Assembly: GCF_002214485.1 (NCBI RefSeq)
Contig: NZ_CP015102.1
Location: 1,550,001-1,614,000, forward strand
DNA length: 64,000 nucleotides
Direction of reading: 5' to 3'
Source of the DNA: Thermococcus pacificus
GTDB taxonomy: Archaea; Methanobacteriota_B; Thermococci; Thermococcales; Thermococcaceae
The translations under genes and the position numbers were made by a program. This document shows positions 8,706-16,665 of this stretch, piece by piece; position 1 is the first letter of the stretch; the number at the start of each line of letters is the position of its first letter. A model generated the notes under the pieces. That model saw nothing but the letters and a program-made list of their open reading frames with translations, did no database searches and was not told where the DNA came from.

Positions 8706-9364
8706 GTTTTTTCTATGAAGGTGTAGAGCCTGTCCGCGTTGCTCCAGACCCTCTTGGTTCTCGGCTCGTTCCTCTCGAACCAGCGGTAGGCGGGGATTGC
8801 CACCTTCCAGTGGCCGCCGGACTCGTTGTAAAAGAAAGGATAGACCTCGCAACCGAGCTCCTTCATAATCCCATAGGTGAGGAGGCTCTCCTTGCCACCG
8901 CTCAGCATGACGGCACACTTGGAGTGGTCTGGCTCGAAGTCTATTGGTTCCTCCTCAACGCTTTCGGGCAAAAGCTTAGCCATCGGCTCGGCCATCTCAG
9001 GAGTTACTTCCTTCGGGATGTACTCTTCCTTCACGAAGCCTGTCCTCTGGGCTATCCTGTTGACGAAGATGTCGCGGGCGGTTACCTCCATCATGTCGCG
9101 GAAGAACTTGAGGTCCCTCGGGTCGAGGGAGAAGCCAAAGCGTATCTCGGGAGTGAAGAGGCCGTAGTTTATGGCGGGGATTATGCTGACCAGCTTGGCA
9201 AAAGCTTCGACCTTTGGGATTTTCTCGTGGTAGCGGTGGATCAGAGTGAAATCCAGCTCTTCACCGTCGATTCCGAGGACGTACCTCGCTGAGATGCGCC
9301 TTGCGGAGACCCTTGGCCTCTCTATGAGGATGTAATCAAAGCACTTCAGCTCCGGCAGACTCAC
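8702..9364 (-). CDS. MurL-like PP-loop protein, N-terminal part (split gene)
   Basis: 220 residues, GTG start about 16-20 nt after the start point expected from a TATA-like GATATATAGC on the minus strand (about 9402-9411). The N-terminal beta domain (SARYVLGIDGEELDFTLIHR, IIPAINYGLFTPEI, DPRDLKFFRDMMEV) resembles the MurL N-terminal domain. Near residues 153-158 is the PP-loop signature SGGKES of N-type ATP pyrophosphatases. It stops with the TGA at 8702 in the middle of what should be an alpha/beta PP-loop fold, so on its own the domain is incomplete; see the following ORF. Archaea lack murein, so the substrate must differ from that of bacterial MurL; epimerisation of a glutamyl or other aminoacyl group is an inference. 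Confidence 0.7.
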   Translation of the reverse strand: MSLPELKCFDYILIERPRVSARRISARYVLGIDGEELDFTLIHRYHEKIPKVEAFAKLVSIIPAINYGLFTPEIRFGFSLDPRDLKFFRDMMEVTARDIFVNRIAQRTGFVKEEYIPKEVTPEMAEPMAKLLPESVEEEPIDFEPDHSKCAVMLSGGKESLLTYGIMKELGCEVYPFFYNESGGHWKVAIPAYRWFERNEPRTKRVWSNADRLYTFIEKT

Positions 9365-9419
9365 CCGCTCTCACCCCTGCGGGCTCTTTCGCTTTGCTAT
9401 ATATCAGCCTGGCTATATC

Positions 9420-10421
9420 CTAGACTCCCTGATAGAACGGGACGCGCGTCATGATCCCGGTCTCGCTCTCTATCCGCTCTGCCCATTCGAGGGCTTCCTC
9501 CCTCGTGAGGTTCTGGGTGTTTATAGTGATAGCTATCGGCGGCTTCCCTGAGAGGATCATCCTTATGTAGTTCTCAAGCGGTGGAATCCTGTACTGGGGG
9601 AAGTCGTCGAAGGTCAATCTTCCCGGCGCATGCTGGAGGACGATGAAGTCGGGCCTGGCAACGCCTATCAGCTCGAAACCGCCCGGAAAGGCCGGGTGGA
9701 GGAGCGAGCCCTCGCCGTGTGTAACTATAACGTCCGGCCTCTCCTCTGCCCAGGCACGGTAGAAGACGTCTTCTATCGCACCAGCAATGAAGTCGTTGAT
9801 GATGGAGTCCATGACTATGCAGTACTTGAATCCCTGCATCCATCCCGTTTGCCCCATCGCTATGAACTCGCTCTTCAGGCCGAGGGCCTTAAACGCCTCG
9901 TGGAGCATTATCGCGGTGGTCCTCTTTCCTATGGCCGCATCTGTTCCAAGAACCGCTACTTTGGTGGCCTTGACGTCCTCTATCTTCCCGGTAAAGGGAA
10001 CGCGGTAGTTGTAGAATATCTTCCTGACGTCGATTATCTCGACTCCGCTCTGCCTTGCGAGGCGCTTCAGGTAGGGGTCGTCGCTGAGGAAGTGGTGAAG
10101 ACCACTGATAACTCCAAGGCCCGCTTTTATTGCTTTCGCAACTATCCTCTTGTAGCTCGGGGGAAGAACACCGCCTGGTGTGGCGACGCCAATGATAAGC
10201 CACTTTGCATCCGGGTTCTCCTTGAGGGCCTCCTCGATTGTTCCGTATATGGGGATGCCCCTCTTTATACCGTCGAGCACCTCTCCCGCGTCCCTTCCCG
10301 CTAAAGTTGAATCTATCAGGCCGGCTATCTTATATTTTCCCGAGTACCGCACGAGCCCGTGCGCCGTTTTTCCATCCGTAGTAAGATAGCGCCCCTCCGT
10401 AAGCACCAAAGCCTTCTCCAC
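9420..10421 (-). CDS. DUF1611 / DgcN-like P-loop protein
   Basis: 333 residues. The N-terminal Rossmann-like part (DGKTAHGLVRYSGKYKIAG, PIYGTIEEAL) and the C-terminal P-loop-like part (VLGTDAAIGKRTTAIMLHEA near 155-175, FIAMGQTGWMQ, THGEGSLLHPAFPGG) define the DUF1611 family. Bacterial DgcN of this family acts with DgcA in D-glutamate breakdown by N-acetylation. The preferred GTG at 10421 has GGAGGTG seven bases upstream. The start lies about 90 nt inside the end of the upstream PLP-enzyme frame, an unusually long overlap. Neighbouring MurL-like and PLP genes suggest a shared role in unusual amino-acid stereochemistry, which is inference. Confidence 0.8.
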   Translation of the reverse strand: MEKALVLTEGRYLTTDGKTAHGLVRYSGKYKIAGLIDSTLAGRDAGEVLDGIKRGIPIYGTIEEALKENPDAKWLIIGVATPGGVLPPSYKRIVAKAIKAGLGVISGLHHFLSDDPYLKRLARQSGVEIIDVRKIFYNYRVPFTGKIEDVKATKVAVLGTDAAIGKRTTAIMLHEAFKALGLKSEFIAMGQTGWMQGFKYCIVMDSIINDFIAGAIEDVFYRAWAEERPDVIVTHGEGSLLHPAFPGGFELIGVARPDFIVLQHAPGRLTFDDFPQYRIPPLENYIRMILSGKPPIAITINTQNLTREEALEWAERIESETGIMTRVPFYQGV

Positions 10422-11318
10422 CGTGGACACCTCCGGTTAACACCAGCACGAAGTTTCCTTCCCTAACTCCAAACTTCCTAACGAACTTGATCAGACCGGC
10501 AACCGTTAAGGCCGAGGCCGGCAAAACCGAAAGGCCCGTCGTAACGCGAAGCAGCTCGGCGCATCTCAGGGCAGTATCATCTGCGAAGCCGAAGACGTAG
10601 CCATTGGACTCTTTTACGGCCCTCATTGCCTCATCGAGGTCGAAGGATATCTCAGAGACAAGGGGCTCGTTGACTGGCGTCTCCGCTATCTCCCTCCTTG
10701 GGTCGCCGTAGAACTCCCAGAGGAGCTGGTTGCCAAAGGCTGTTGTGACGCCCACCATCCTCGGCTTAGCCTTCCCGCGGAAGCCGTGCCAGATTCCTGC
10801 CAGAGTGGTGCCGTTCCCAACCGGGACGAACACCGCATCCGGCTCCACTTCGCGCAGTATCGCCTCTGCTATCGAGGAATATCCGGCATAGTCCACTTCC
10901 GGATGACTTCTGGGATTTGCGTCGTAGATACCGTTTGCAAGGGCAAAGCGTCTGCTCTCCGCAACAACCTCCTCGTACGTCCCCGGCCAGGGGATCACCT
11001 CCGCGCCGAGGGCTTTCATCTCGCCGGTCCTTTCTAAGGTGTAGCCAGCCGGCACAAAAACGAAAGCCTTCAGACCGTAGAGCCGTGCGTAGTAAGCAAT
11101 GGAAACGCCGTAGTTTCCGCAGGTGCCCACGGTGATGGCAGAATAGCCTTCCTCAAGGGCTTTTTCCACGTGGGCTCTGGCAATTCTGTCCTTGTGGGTT
11201 CCCGTTGGGTTTCTTCCTTCGTAGTCTATGTAGATTCCCTCAACCCCAGGGCCTCCTCGAGGAGAGGGGCCCTTACGAGGGGGCCGCCGTCATCATCGGA
11301 GTTCTTTTCAGCCTCCAT
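10330..11318 (-). pseudogene. threonine-synthase-like PLP enzyme, frameshifted
   Basis: Fold-type II PLP enzyme resembling threonine synthase. From the ATG at 11318 the frame gives MEAEKNSDDDGGPLVRAPLL and continues to EALGLREST before a stop at 11226. One extra G in the four-G run at 11244-11247 would instead read EALGVEGIYIDYEGRNPTG and join the main frame, which carries the PLP lysine in GTHKDRIA (Lys codon 11191-11193), the TCGNYGVSIAYYARLYG cofactor loop and PVGNGTTLAG phosphate-binding loop. The longest single ORF starting with ATG (11169) lacks the catalytic lysine, so without the repair no active enzyme is made. A single-base homopolymer indel suggests recent decay or a sequencing error. 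Confidence 0.75.
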
Positions 11319-11596
11319 TTCCGGCCACCAAATTACTTGTTTTCGCCCAAACACTCTTATGCGGCACTTTTCTTTTGTGCTACTAAATTTACTCCCTTCA
11401 TTTTTTGAGGGAAGCCAAGTGGAGTTCCTCAAGGGTATATAAATCTTTCTCCCAGGTATGGCCGTTATTCGTGCCTAACATTTGTCTCAGCCCCTAAAAT
11501 CGTTAGGAAACCGAGTTATTGCCGCGAATTTGAGCAGAAAAGTTTTTAAACCCATTATACGCTCAATGAACGCCCCTCACAGGGGAGGTGGTCGGT

Positions 11597-11794
11597 ATGT
11601 ACTACCCGCCCAAGAAGAAGGTCCAGCCCAGGAAGGTTGAGGAAGAAGAGGAAGAGTTCGAGCCCCTCGACGCCGTTGAGGAGGCATACGAGGACTGGGA
11701 TGAGGAAGAGGAGTGGGACGAAGAAGAGGAATGGGATAACGGAGATTGGGACGAAGAGGAAGAATGGGACGAGGACTGGGATGACGAAGACTGA
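11597..11794 (+). CDS. small, extremely acidic Trp/Glu/Asp-repeat protein
   Basis: 65 residues. A short basic N-terminus (MYYPPKKKVQPRK) is followed by about 45 residues made almost only of Glu, Asp and Trp, with EEEEWDE repeated several times and a terminal DWDDED. The ATG has GGAGGTG nine bases upstream and a TATA-like TTTTTAAACCC (about 11541-11551) about 50 nt upstream, so expression looks real. No family recognised. Such tails often mimic nucleic acid or bind basic proteins or metal ions; here that is speculation. The downstream transporter is 70 bp away with its own TATA-like box, so it is probably a separate unit. Confidence 0.75.
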   Translation: MYYPPKKKVQPRKVEEEEEEFEPLDAVEEAYEDWDEEEEWDEEEEWDNGDWDEEEEWDEDWDDED

Positions 11795-11863
11795 ACGTCC
11801 TCCCCTCTTTTTTAACCTCAAACTTTTTAAACCCCTCTTCCTCCCCGCCCGGGGTGAAAAGGT

Positions 11864-13132
11864 TTGAAGGGCCGCCCACAGAAGAGAAAACGGACAACCC
11901 TTAAAACCCTGGAAAAGGGGCGGCAGATGAAACACCGGCCGGACCCTGGAAAGTGGTTCTATTCGTTCATTCCCTTTAAAGTCTCAACCGGCGGTGCCGC
12001 TCCTCTAATCCCGCTCCTCACGATGAACCTCGGCGGCGGCCCGACGGATGTTGGTGCTGTGAACGCGATAGGCAGCACCGCATCGATGCTGGGCGGTCTC
12101 TTCTGGGGTAAGTTGAGCGACAAACTCAACAGGAGGAAGGTTTTTCTCCTGACGGGGTTTTTGGGCACCGCGGTAGCTTCCATCCTTTTCGCCCTCGCAA
12201 AGAGCGTCCACCAGGTTATGGCGGTAAACGCGATCTACACATTCTTCATCGCGGCGACGATACCTCTACCAATCCTCATAATAACCAAGGCGTTCCGCCT
12301 GGAAGACTGGGACTACGCCATAGGAAGGTTCAACGAGATAGGCGGCTGGGCATGGGTCGCGGGCATGGTCCTCGGCCTGGTGATGGCCAGGTTCCTCAGT
12401 TTGAGGGATATATTCGTGGTTCTGGGCCTCATCGGACTGTTATCCTTCCCCTGGGGGCTCAAAACCATACGGGAGGTTCCCCTCCACATTGACAGGCGGG
12501 TTCTTGGAATATACACCGGCTACGTCGTCGAAAAGTTCAGGTACCTGCCGAACATGATAACACACCTCCCAAGGTTCTCCACGGAGGGCTTTGGAAGGCT
12601 CTACATTTCCACAATTCTCTTCTGGATTGGGGCCATGCTGTACTTCACCCAGTTTCCGGTTCTCCTGAAAAGCAGGGGACTGGGCGCGACGGAGCTTTAC
12701 ATCATGAGCATTGCGAACTCCGCAGTTTCGGCCTACATGTACACCCGCGTTGGGCTGAGACTCAGGAAGACGGGTGGCTACGGGGCGCTTAAGAAGGGGC
12801 TGGGCCTGAGGGGAGTCGCGTTCCTTCTGCTGGCGGTCTCGACTTTTGTGAGGGCGAGCGTTTTCTTCGTTCTGGCATTTATCTCTTACGTCATAGCCGG
12901 CTACACCTGGTCTTACATAAGCGTCTCGACGTCCTCAATAATCTCCCGCAGGGCGCCACCGAAAAAGAAGGGCTCCCTAATAGGTGCCTACAACCTCGTC
13001 AGCTCTCTGGGAGCCATAATCGGTAACCTGATAAGTGGATTTGTGGTCGAAGCGCTGGGCTTTACCGCCGACTTTGCCCTCGCTTCATCACTGATGTTCC
13101 TGGCCCTTGTCCCAATCCTCCGCGAACGTTAA
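11864..13132 (+). CDS. major facilitator superfamily transporter (about 12 TM)
   Basis: 422 residues with about twelve hydrophobic segments. The loop between TM2 and TM3 has the MFS signature-like GKLSDKLNRRKVFLLTG. Substrate unknown. Two starts are plausible: TTG at 11864, with GGTGA six bases upstream, gives a 21-residue highly basic extension; ATG at 11927 gives a more typical N-terminus (MKHRPDPGKWFYSF). A TATA-like CTTTTTAAACCC lies at 11823-11834. Drug or sugar efflux is the most common role for archaeal members of this size, but nothing here decides it. Confidence 0.88.
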   Translation: MKGRPQKRKRTTLKTLEKGRQMKHRPDPGKWFYSFIPFKVSTGGAAPLIPLLTMNLGGGPTDVGAVNAIGSTASMLGGLFWGKLSDKLNRRKVFLLTGFLGTAVASILFALAKSVHQVMAVNAIYTFFIAATIPLPILIITKAFRLEDWDYAIGRFNEIGGWAWVAGMVLGLVMARFLSLRDIFVVLGLIGLLSFPWGLKTIREVPLHIDRRVLGIYTGYVVEKFRYLPNMITHLPRFSTEGFGRLYISTILFWIGAMLYFTQFPVLLKSRGLGATELYIMSIANSAVSAYMYTRVGLRLRKTGGYGALKKGLGLRGVAFLLLAVSTFVRASVFFVLAFISYVIAGYTWSYISVSTSSIISRRAPPKKKGSLIGAYNLVSSLGAIIGNLISGFVVEALGFTADFALASSLMFLALVPILRER

Positions 13133-13168
13133 AAGCTCTCACATGCAACGTTATCTCGGTGGTACCCA

Positions 13169-14299
13169 ATGTTTTGGCTGAAAACCCGGATTATCGAAGG
13201 GGAGGGGAGTTTGAAGGCTCTCTCAGAAGAGGCCAGAGGCTACGAGCGCGTTCTCATACTCGCCTCAAACTCGATGAAGAGACACGGCTTCCTGAGCGAG
13301 GCTGAGGACTACGTGAGGGAAGCCGGCGCGGAGGTCTTATCGATTACAGGCCTCCCCGCAGAGCCGAGTGTCGAGACGGTTGAAGAGCTGCTCCCCAAGT
13401 TGAGGGAGGAGTTCCAGCCGGATTTACTGGTGGCCCTCGGCGGTGGGAGCGTCATCGACACGGCTAAAGCTTTAAAGGTCTTCTACGATGCTCCCGAGGT
13501 GAAGTTTGAGGAGATTGCTTTCATAGACCGCTTTTCAAAGCCCAAACCTGTTCCCAAACTCAGGACACCGCTAATCGCGATACCCTCGACGAGCGGCGCT
13601 GGAAGTGAAGTTTCGGCGGCGAGTGTGCTGAAGAGGGGAGACGTCAAATACAACATCGTGACGCCGGAGATAACGCCGGAAGTGGCTATCCTCGACCCCA
13701 GACTTCCGAGAACGATGCCGAGGGAGGTTGCCAGGAACTCAGGCCTTGATGTTCTCGTCCACGGGATAGAGGCCTACACGACGAAGGCTGCAAACCCCTT
13801 CAGCGACGCGATGGCAATCCAGGCGATAAAGGCCGTCTACAAGTGGCTCCCGCTCTCGGTCAAAGGCGACGAGGAAGCGAGGGCCAGAGTCCACTACGCG
13901 GCCACGATGGCGGGAATAGCGTTCCTTAACGCGCGCCTAGGTTTAGCCCACGCTATGAGCCACAAGGCGGCATGGATAGGGCCGCACGGTCTCCTGAACG
14001 CAATATTCATCCCCTATGTGATGGAGTTCAACGCCGAGAGAAGCGAGTACGCGCGGAAGCGCTACGCCGAGATAGCGAGGGAGCTCGGCTTCAAGACCGC
14101 CAAGGACCTCATTGAGGTTGTCAGGGAGCTTAACGAGATGCTCGGAGTCCCAAGGCTGAGGGACCTTGTGGACGAGGAGACCTTTATGGCAAAGCTCGAC
14201 GAGATGGCGGAGAAAGCCTACCGCGACGGGTTAATTGCCTTCAACCCCGTGGAGCCGACGCCGGAGGAGATAAAGGAGCTTTATCTCAAGGCGTTTTAG
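13169..14299 (+). CDS. iron-containing alcohol dehydrogenase
   Basis: 376-residue group III alcohol dehydrogenase. The NAD(P)-binding GGGSVIDTAKALKV lies near 91-104 and IPSTSGAGSEVS near 134-145. Metal ligands are expected from Asp and His in NSGLDVLVHGIEAY and the histidines of LAHAMSHKAAWIGPHG. Likely interconverts aldehydes and alcohols during peptide or sugar fermentation. Start ATG after GGTGG. The last bases of the gene (TAG at 14297-14299) touch the first CRISPR repeat, so the array's distal end abuts the coding region. Confidence 0.93.
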   Translation: MFWLKTRIIEGEGSLKALSEEARGYERVLILASNSMKRHGFLSEAEDYVREAGAEVLSITGLPAEPSVETVEELLPKLREEFQPDLLVALGGGSVIDTAKALKVFYDAPEVKFEEIAFIDRFSKPKPVPKLRTPLIAIPSTSGAGSEVSAASVLKRGDVKYNIVTPEITPEVAILDPRLPRTMPREVARNSGLDVLVHGIEAYTTKAANPFSDAMAIQAIKAVYKWLPLSVKGDEEARARVHYAATMAGIAFLNARLGLAHAMSHKAAWIGPHGLLNAIFIPYVMEFNAERSEYARKRYAEIARELGFKTAKDLIEVVRELNEMLGVPRLRDLVDEETFMAKLDEMAEKAYRDGLIAFNPVEPTPEEIKELYLKAF

Positions 14300-14593
14300 T
14301 TTCAATCCCCTTAGAATCTTATTGCAACGAACAGCACACTCGGGGGCATCATGGCCGCCCTCATGTTTCAATTCTCTTAGAGTCTTATTGCAACCGTGAC
14401 TGCACCAATCAAGAGGTACCAGGCCCCTCCCTTTCAATTCTCTTAGAGTCTTATTGCAACAGCCACACGCCGCCTGCCTGACCATTCCATCGAACATCTT
14501 TCAATTCTCTTAGAGTCTTATTGCAACGAAAGCGTAAAGCTCAGGGTGGGATTGAGTATCTCTCTTTCAATTCTCTTAGAGTCTTATTGCAAC
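14299..14593 (-). CRISPR. orphan CRISPR array, five repeats and four spacers
   Basis: Five 30-nt repeats at 14299-14328, 14365-14394, 14431-14460, 14498-14527 and 14564-14593; spacers are 36, 36, 37 and 36 nt. On the minus strand the repeat starts GTTGCAATAAGACTC and ends ATTGAAAG, the Thermococcales type whose last eight bases become the crRNA 5' tag. The leftmost repeat differs from consensus at three positions, as expected at the leader-distal end, so transcription runs right to left. Repeats 3-5 are identical; repeat 2 has G instead of C at its plus-strand first base. No cas genes occur in the window, so Cas proteins must act in trans. Confidence 0.98.
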
Positions 14594-15092
14594 AGGGCGG
14601 CTTTTTCCTCCATTCGCCCTACAAGACAATAAGAACCCTCGAATCTTATAAGCTTTTTCTCAGAGGAGTCTCAGAAAAACTCAGAAACAGCTGGATTTCC
14701 CACCACCAGAAGGCTGGATTCAGAGAGCAACGCCACCCGTAAGGATCTTTTCTTGGAGGGATTTTTATGTGCACGAGACTTCCAGAGGGAGAAGAGAAGC
14801 TCAAACCAGTTAAAACGGGGGTTAAACCCCCTAATCCAAAAATGCCCCAATTTCCATAGGCTTGATGGTGTTTTAACTCCCCTTCGCCCTCTGCTCAAAA
14901 TCCCTAAAAATTTCGTTACAACTTATTCCAAATCGTGTAACTCGCTGTCAGATAGTAACATGAAGTTACTAAAGCCTTCCAAGGAACGCTCTACCGCTGG
15001 ATTTAGGACAACAGAAACCAAAGGGGAGATCTTGGAAAAAGAAAAGGTTACAGCATGACACTGCCTTTTGAGGGATAAGTGGGGTCTTGCAT
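14594..15092 (-). other. CRISPR leader and intergenic region
   Basis: About 500 bp between the last repeat and a transporter gene, without a convincing gene. It is in the leader position for the minus-strand array and is moderately AT-rich with A/T runs. It includes hairpins at 14817-14831 (GGGGG-TTAAA-CCCCC) and about 14959-14975 (AGTAAC/GTTACT). Short ORFs here lack ribosome binding sites and are dismissed. Confidence 0.6.
14642..14656 (-). promoter_or_regulatory. putative CRISPR leader promoter
   Basis: On the minus strand AAAGCTTATAAGATT contains a TATA-like box about 55 nt before the first repeat (14593). A start point about 25 nt downstream would leave some 30 nt of leader RNA before repeat 1, the usual arrangement in Thermococcales arrays. 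Confidence 0.5.
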
Positions 15093-16583
15093 CTACTCCA
15101 CAACTACCTCTTTCTCCCCCTCGTTTTCCACTTCGTGGATCCTTCCGCCCTTCATGACCTCTCTGATGGCCAAAATCAGCAGGGCCAGGAGCAGGAAGAT
15201 GGCCGCTGAGGTCCCGAAGAGCACCTCGTAGGCCTTTGTGGTCGGGATCTTTATCTTAACCCACTCCGGGGCCCCTGGCGGGTGGAACACCGTATAGTAT
15301 GTGCTCATGATGGTGCCGGCGATGGCTGGCCCCCACGTGGAACCGAAGTTCCTGAAGAGGCTGTTCGCTCCAGTTGCTACTCCCATGGCCCTCGGCGGGA
15401 CGCTGAAGACCAGCACGTTGATGAGCGAGATGTTCATGAGGGTTATCCCCGTCCCGACGAGCGTTATGAGTCCAACGAACGCCCAGAGGTGGTCAGGCGG
15501 TAGCTGGGGGGCGTACTTCGACAGAATTCCCAGGCCGATGCTTGCTGTGAGGGCCCCGGTCAGGGCGATTGGCTTCGCGCCCACCTTCGGCAGGAGCTTT
15601 CCGGCTATTGGGGCAACGATGAGCATAACGAGTGCCATTGGCGTCATTAGGAGGCCGCTCTGGAGTATAGTCTTCCCGAAACCGTAAGGAGCTGGCATCT
15701 GGAAGATGTAGGTGTTTGCCTGGCTCATCATGGAGATGCCAAAGGCCGCGAACATTATCCCGATGTTGACTATCGCTGGGTTCCTTGCGGAGATTATTTC
15801 AATTGGTATCAGCGGGTTCTCGGCCCTCTTCTCCCAGAGGACGAGGAGGACGGCGCTGACTACGGCCACAACGAAGAGGACAAGCGTTTCCCTGGCCGTC
15901 CATCCCACATTAGGTGCCCTCGTAACGCCGACGAGCGCCGGGACGACAGTAAAGGCCAGGAGCAGTGCCCCTACCCAGTCAACCTTTCCAGGGTTAATGT
16001 AGCGGCTCTCCCGGAGCACCTTCCAGGCGATGAAGAACATGAGCACCGCGAAGGGCGCCGCCGAGTGGTACGTCCAGCGCCAGCCCCAGTTCTGCGTGAC
16101 CCAAGCTCCAAGCGGTAGGGCTATGACCATACCCACCGCAAACATCGCGCTTATCATTCCCTGGACCTGGGGCACCATCTTCGGCGGGAACTCCTCCCTA
16201 ACCAGGGAGAAAGCGAGCGGGAAGATGGCCATGCCAAAGCCTTGTATTCCCCTCGTCACGAGGAGCCACTGGAAGCTCGGTGCGAAGCCGTTGAGGATGA
16301 CGCCGAGCGTGTAGAATCCCAGCGCAACCAGAAACATCTTCTTCTTGCCGTACATGTCGCCGAGCTTTCCGAAGAGGGCGACGCTGACCGTTCCGACGAG
16401 GAGGTAGATGGTAAGAACCCAGCTTACGTCGTTGGGGTTTATGGCAAATTCCTTCTGGATCGTCGGCAGTGCCGGTGTGAGCATCGCTTCCGTGTACATG
16501 ACGAGGAGCGGGAGGATGACTACCACGAGCATCGCCTTTTTTGCGTAGGCCAGATCATACTCTGCGTTCTTCGTGGCATTCAT
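15093..16583 (-). CDS. MFS multidrug transporter, DHA2-like (14 TM)
   Basis: 496 residues with about fourteen hydrophobic segments, typical of the DHA2 drug:H+ antiporter family (EmrB/QacA type). TM1 contains VVVILPLLVMYTEAMLTPALPTI, followed by WVLTIYLLVGTVSVALFGKLGDMYGKKK with the MFS loop signature GKLGDMYGKKK, and TRGIQGFGMAIFPLAFSLV. The ATG at 16583 follows GGTGAT by four bases and is chosen over the GTG at 16598. Located next to the CRISPR leader and divergent from the Lhr helicase gene, with 82 bp between the two starts. Substrate unknown. Confidence 0.9.
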   Translation of the reverse strand: MNATKNAEYDLAYAKKAMLVVVILPLLVMYTEAMLTPALPTIQKEFAINPNDVSWVLTIYLLVGTVSVALFGKLGDMYGKKKMFLVALGFYTLGVILNGFAPSFQWLLVTRGIQGFGMAIFPLAFSLVREEFPPKMVPQVQGMISAMFAVGMVIALPLGAWVTQNWGWRWTYHSAAPFAVLMFFIAWKVLRESRYINPGKVDWVGALLLAFTVVPALVGVTRAPNVGWTARETLVLFVVAVVSAVLLVLWEKRAENPLIPIEIISARNPAIVNIGIMFAAFGISMMSQANTYIFQMPAPYGFGKTILQSGLLMTPMALVMLIVAPIAGKLLPKVGAKPIALTGALTASIGLGILSKYAPQLPPDHLWAFVGLITLVGTGITLMNISLINVLVFSVPPRAMGVATGANSLFRNFGSTWGPAIAGTIMSTYYTVFHPPGAPEWVKIKIPTTKAYEVLFGTSAAIFLLLALLILAIREVMKGGRIHEVENEGEKEVVVE

Positions 16584-16665
16584 CTTTATCACCGACATAT
16601 CGGGCGATAGGTTGGTTTATAAGCTTAGCGGTTAGGGTTATAAACTCACCAATAAAGCTCACATT

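Noticed and set aside
14671-15058. ORFs in the CRISPR leader
   Set aside because: No ribosome binding site, low-complexity translations, and position within the leader; better explained as non-coding.
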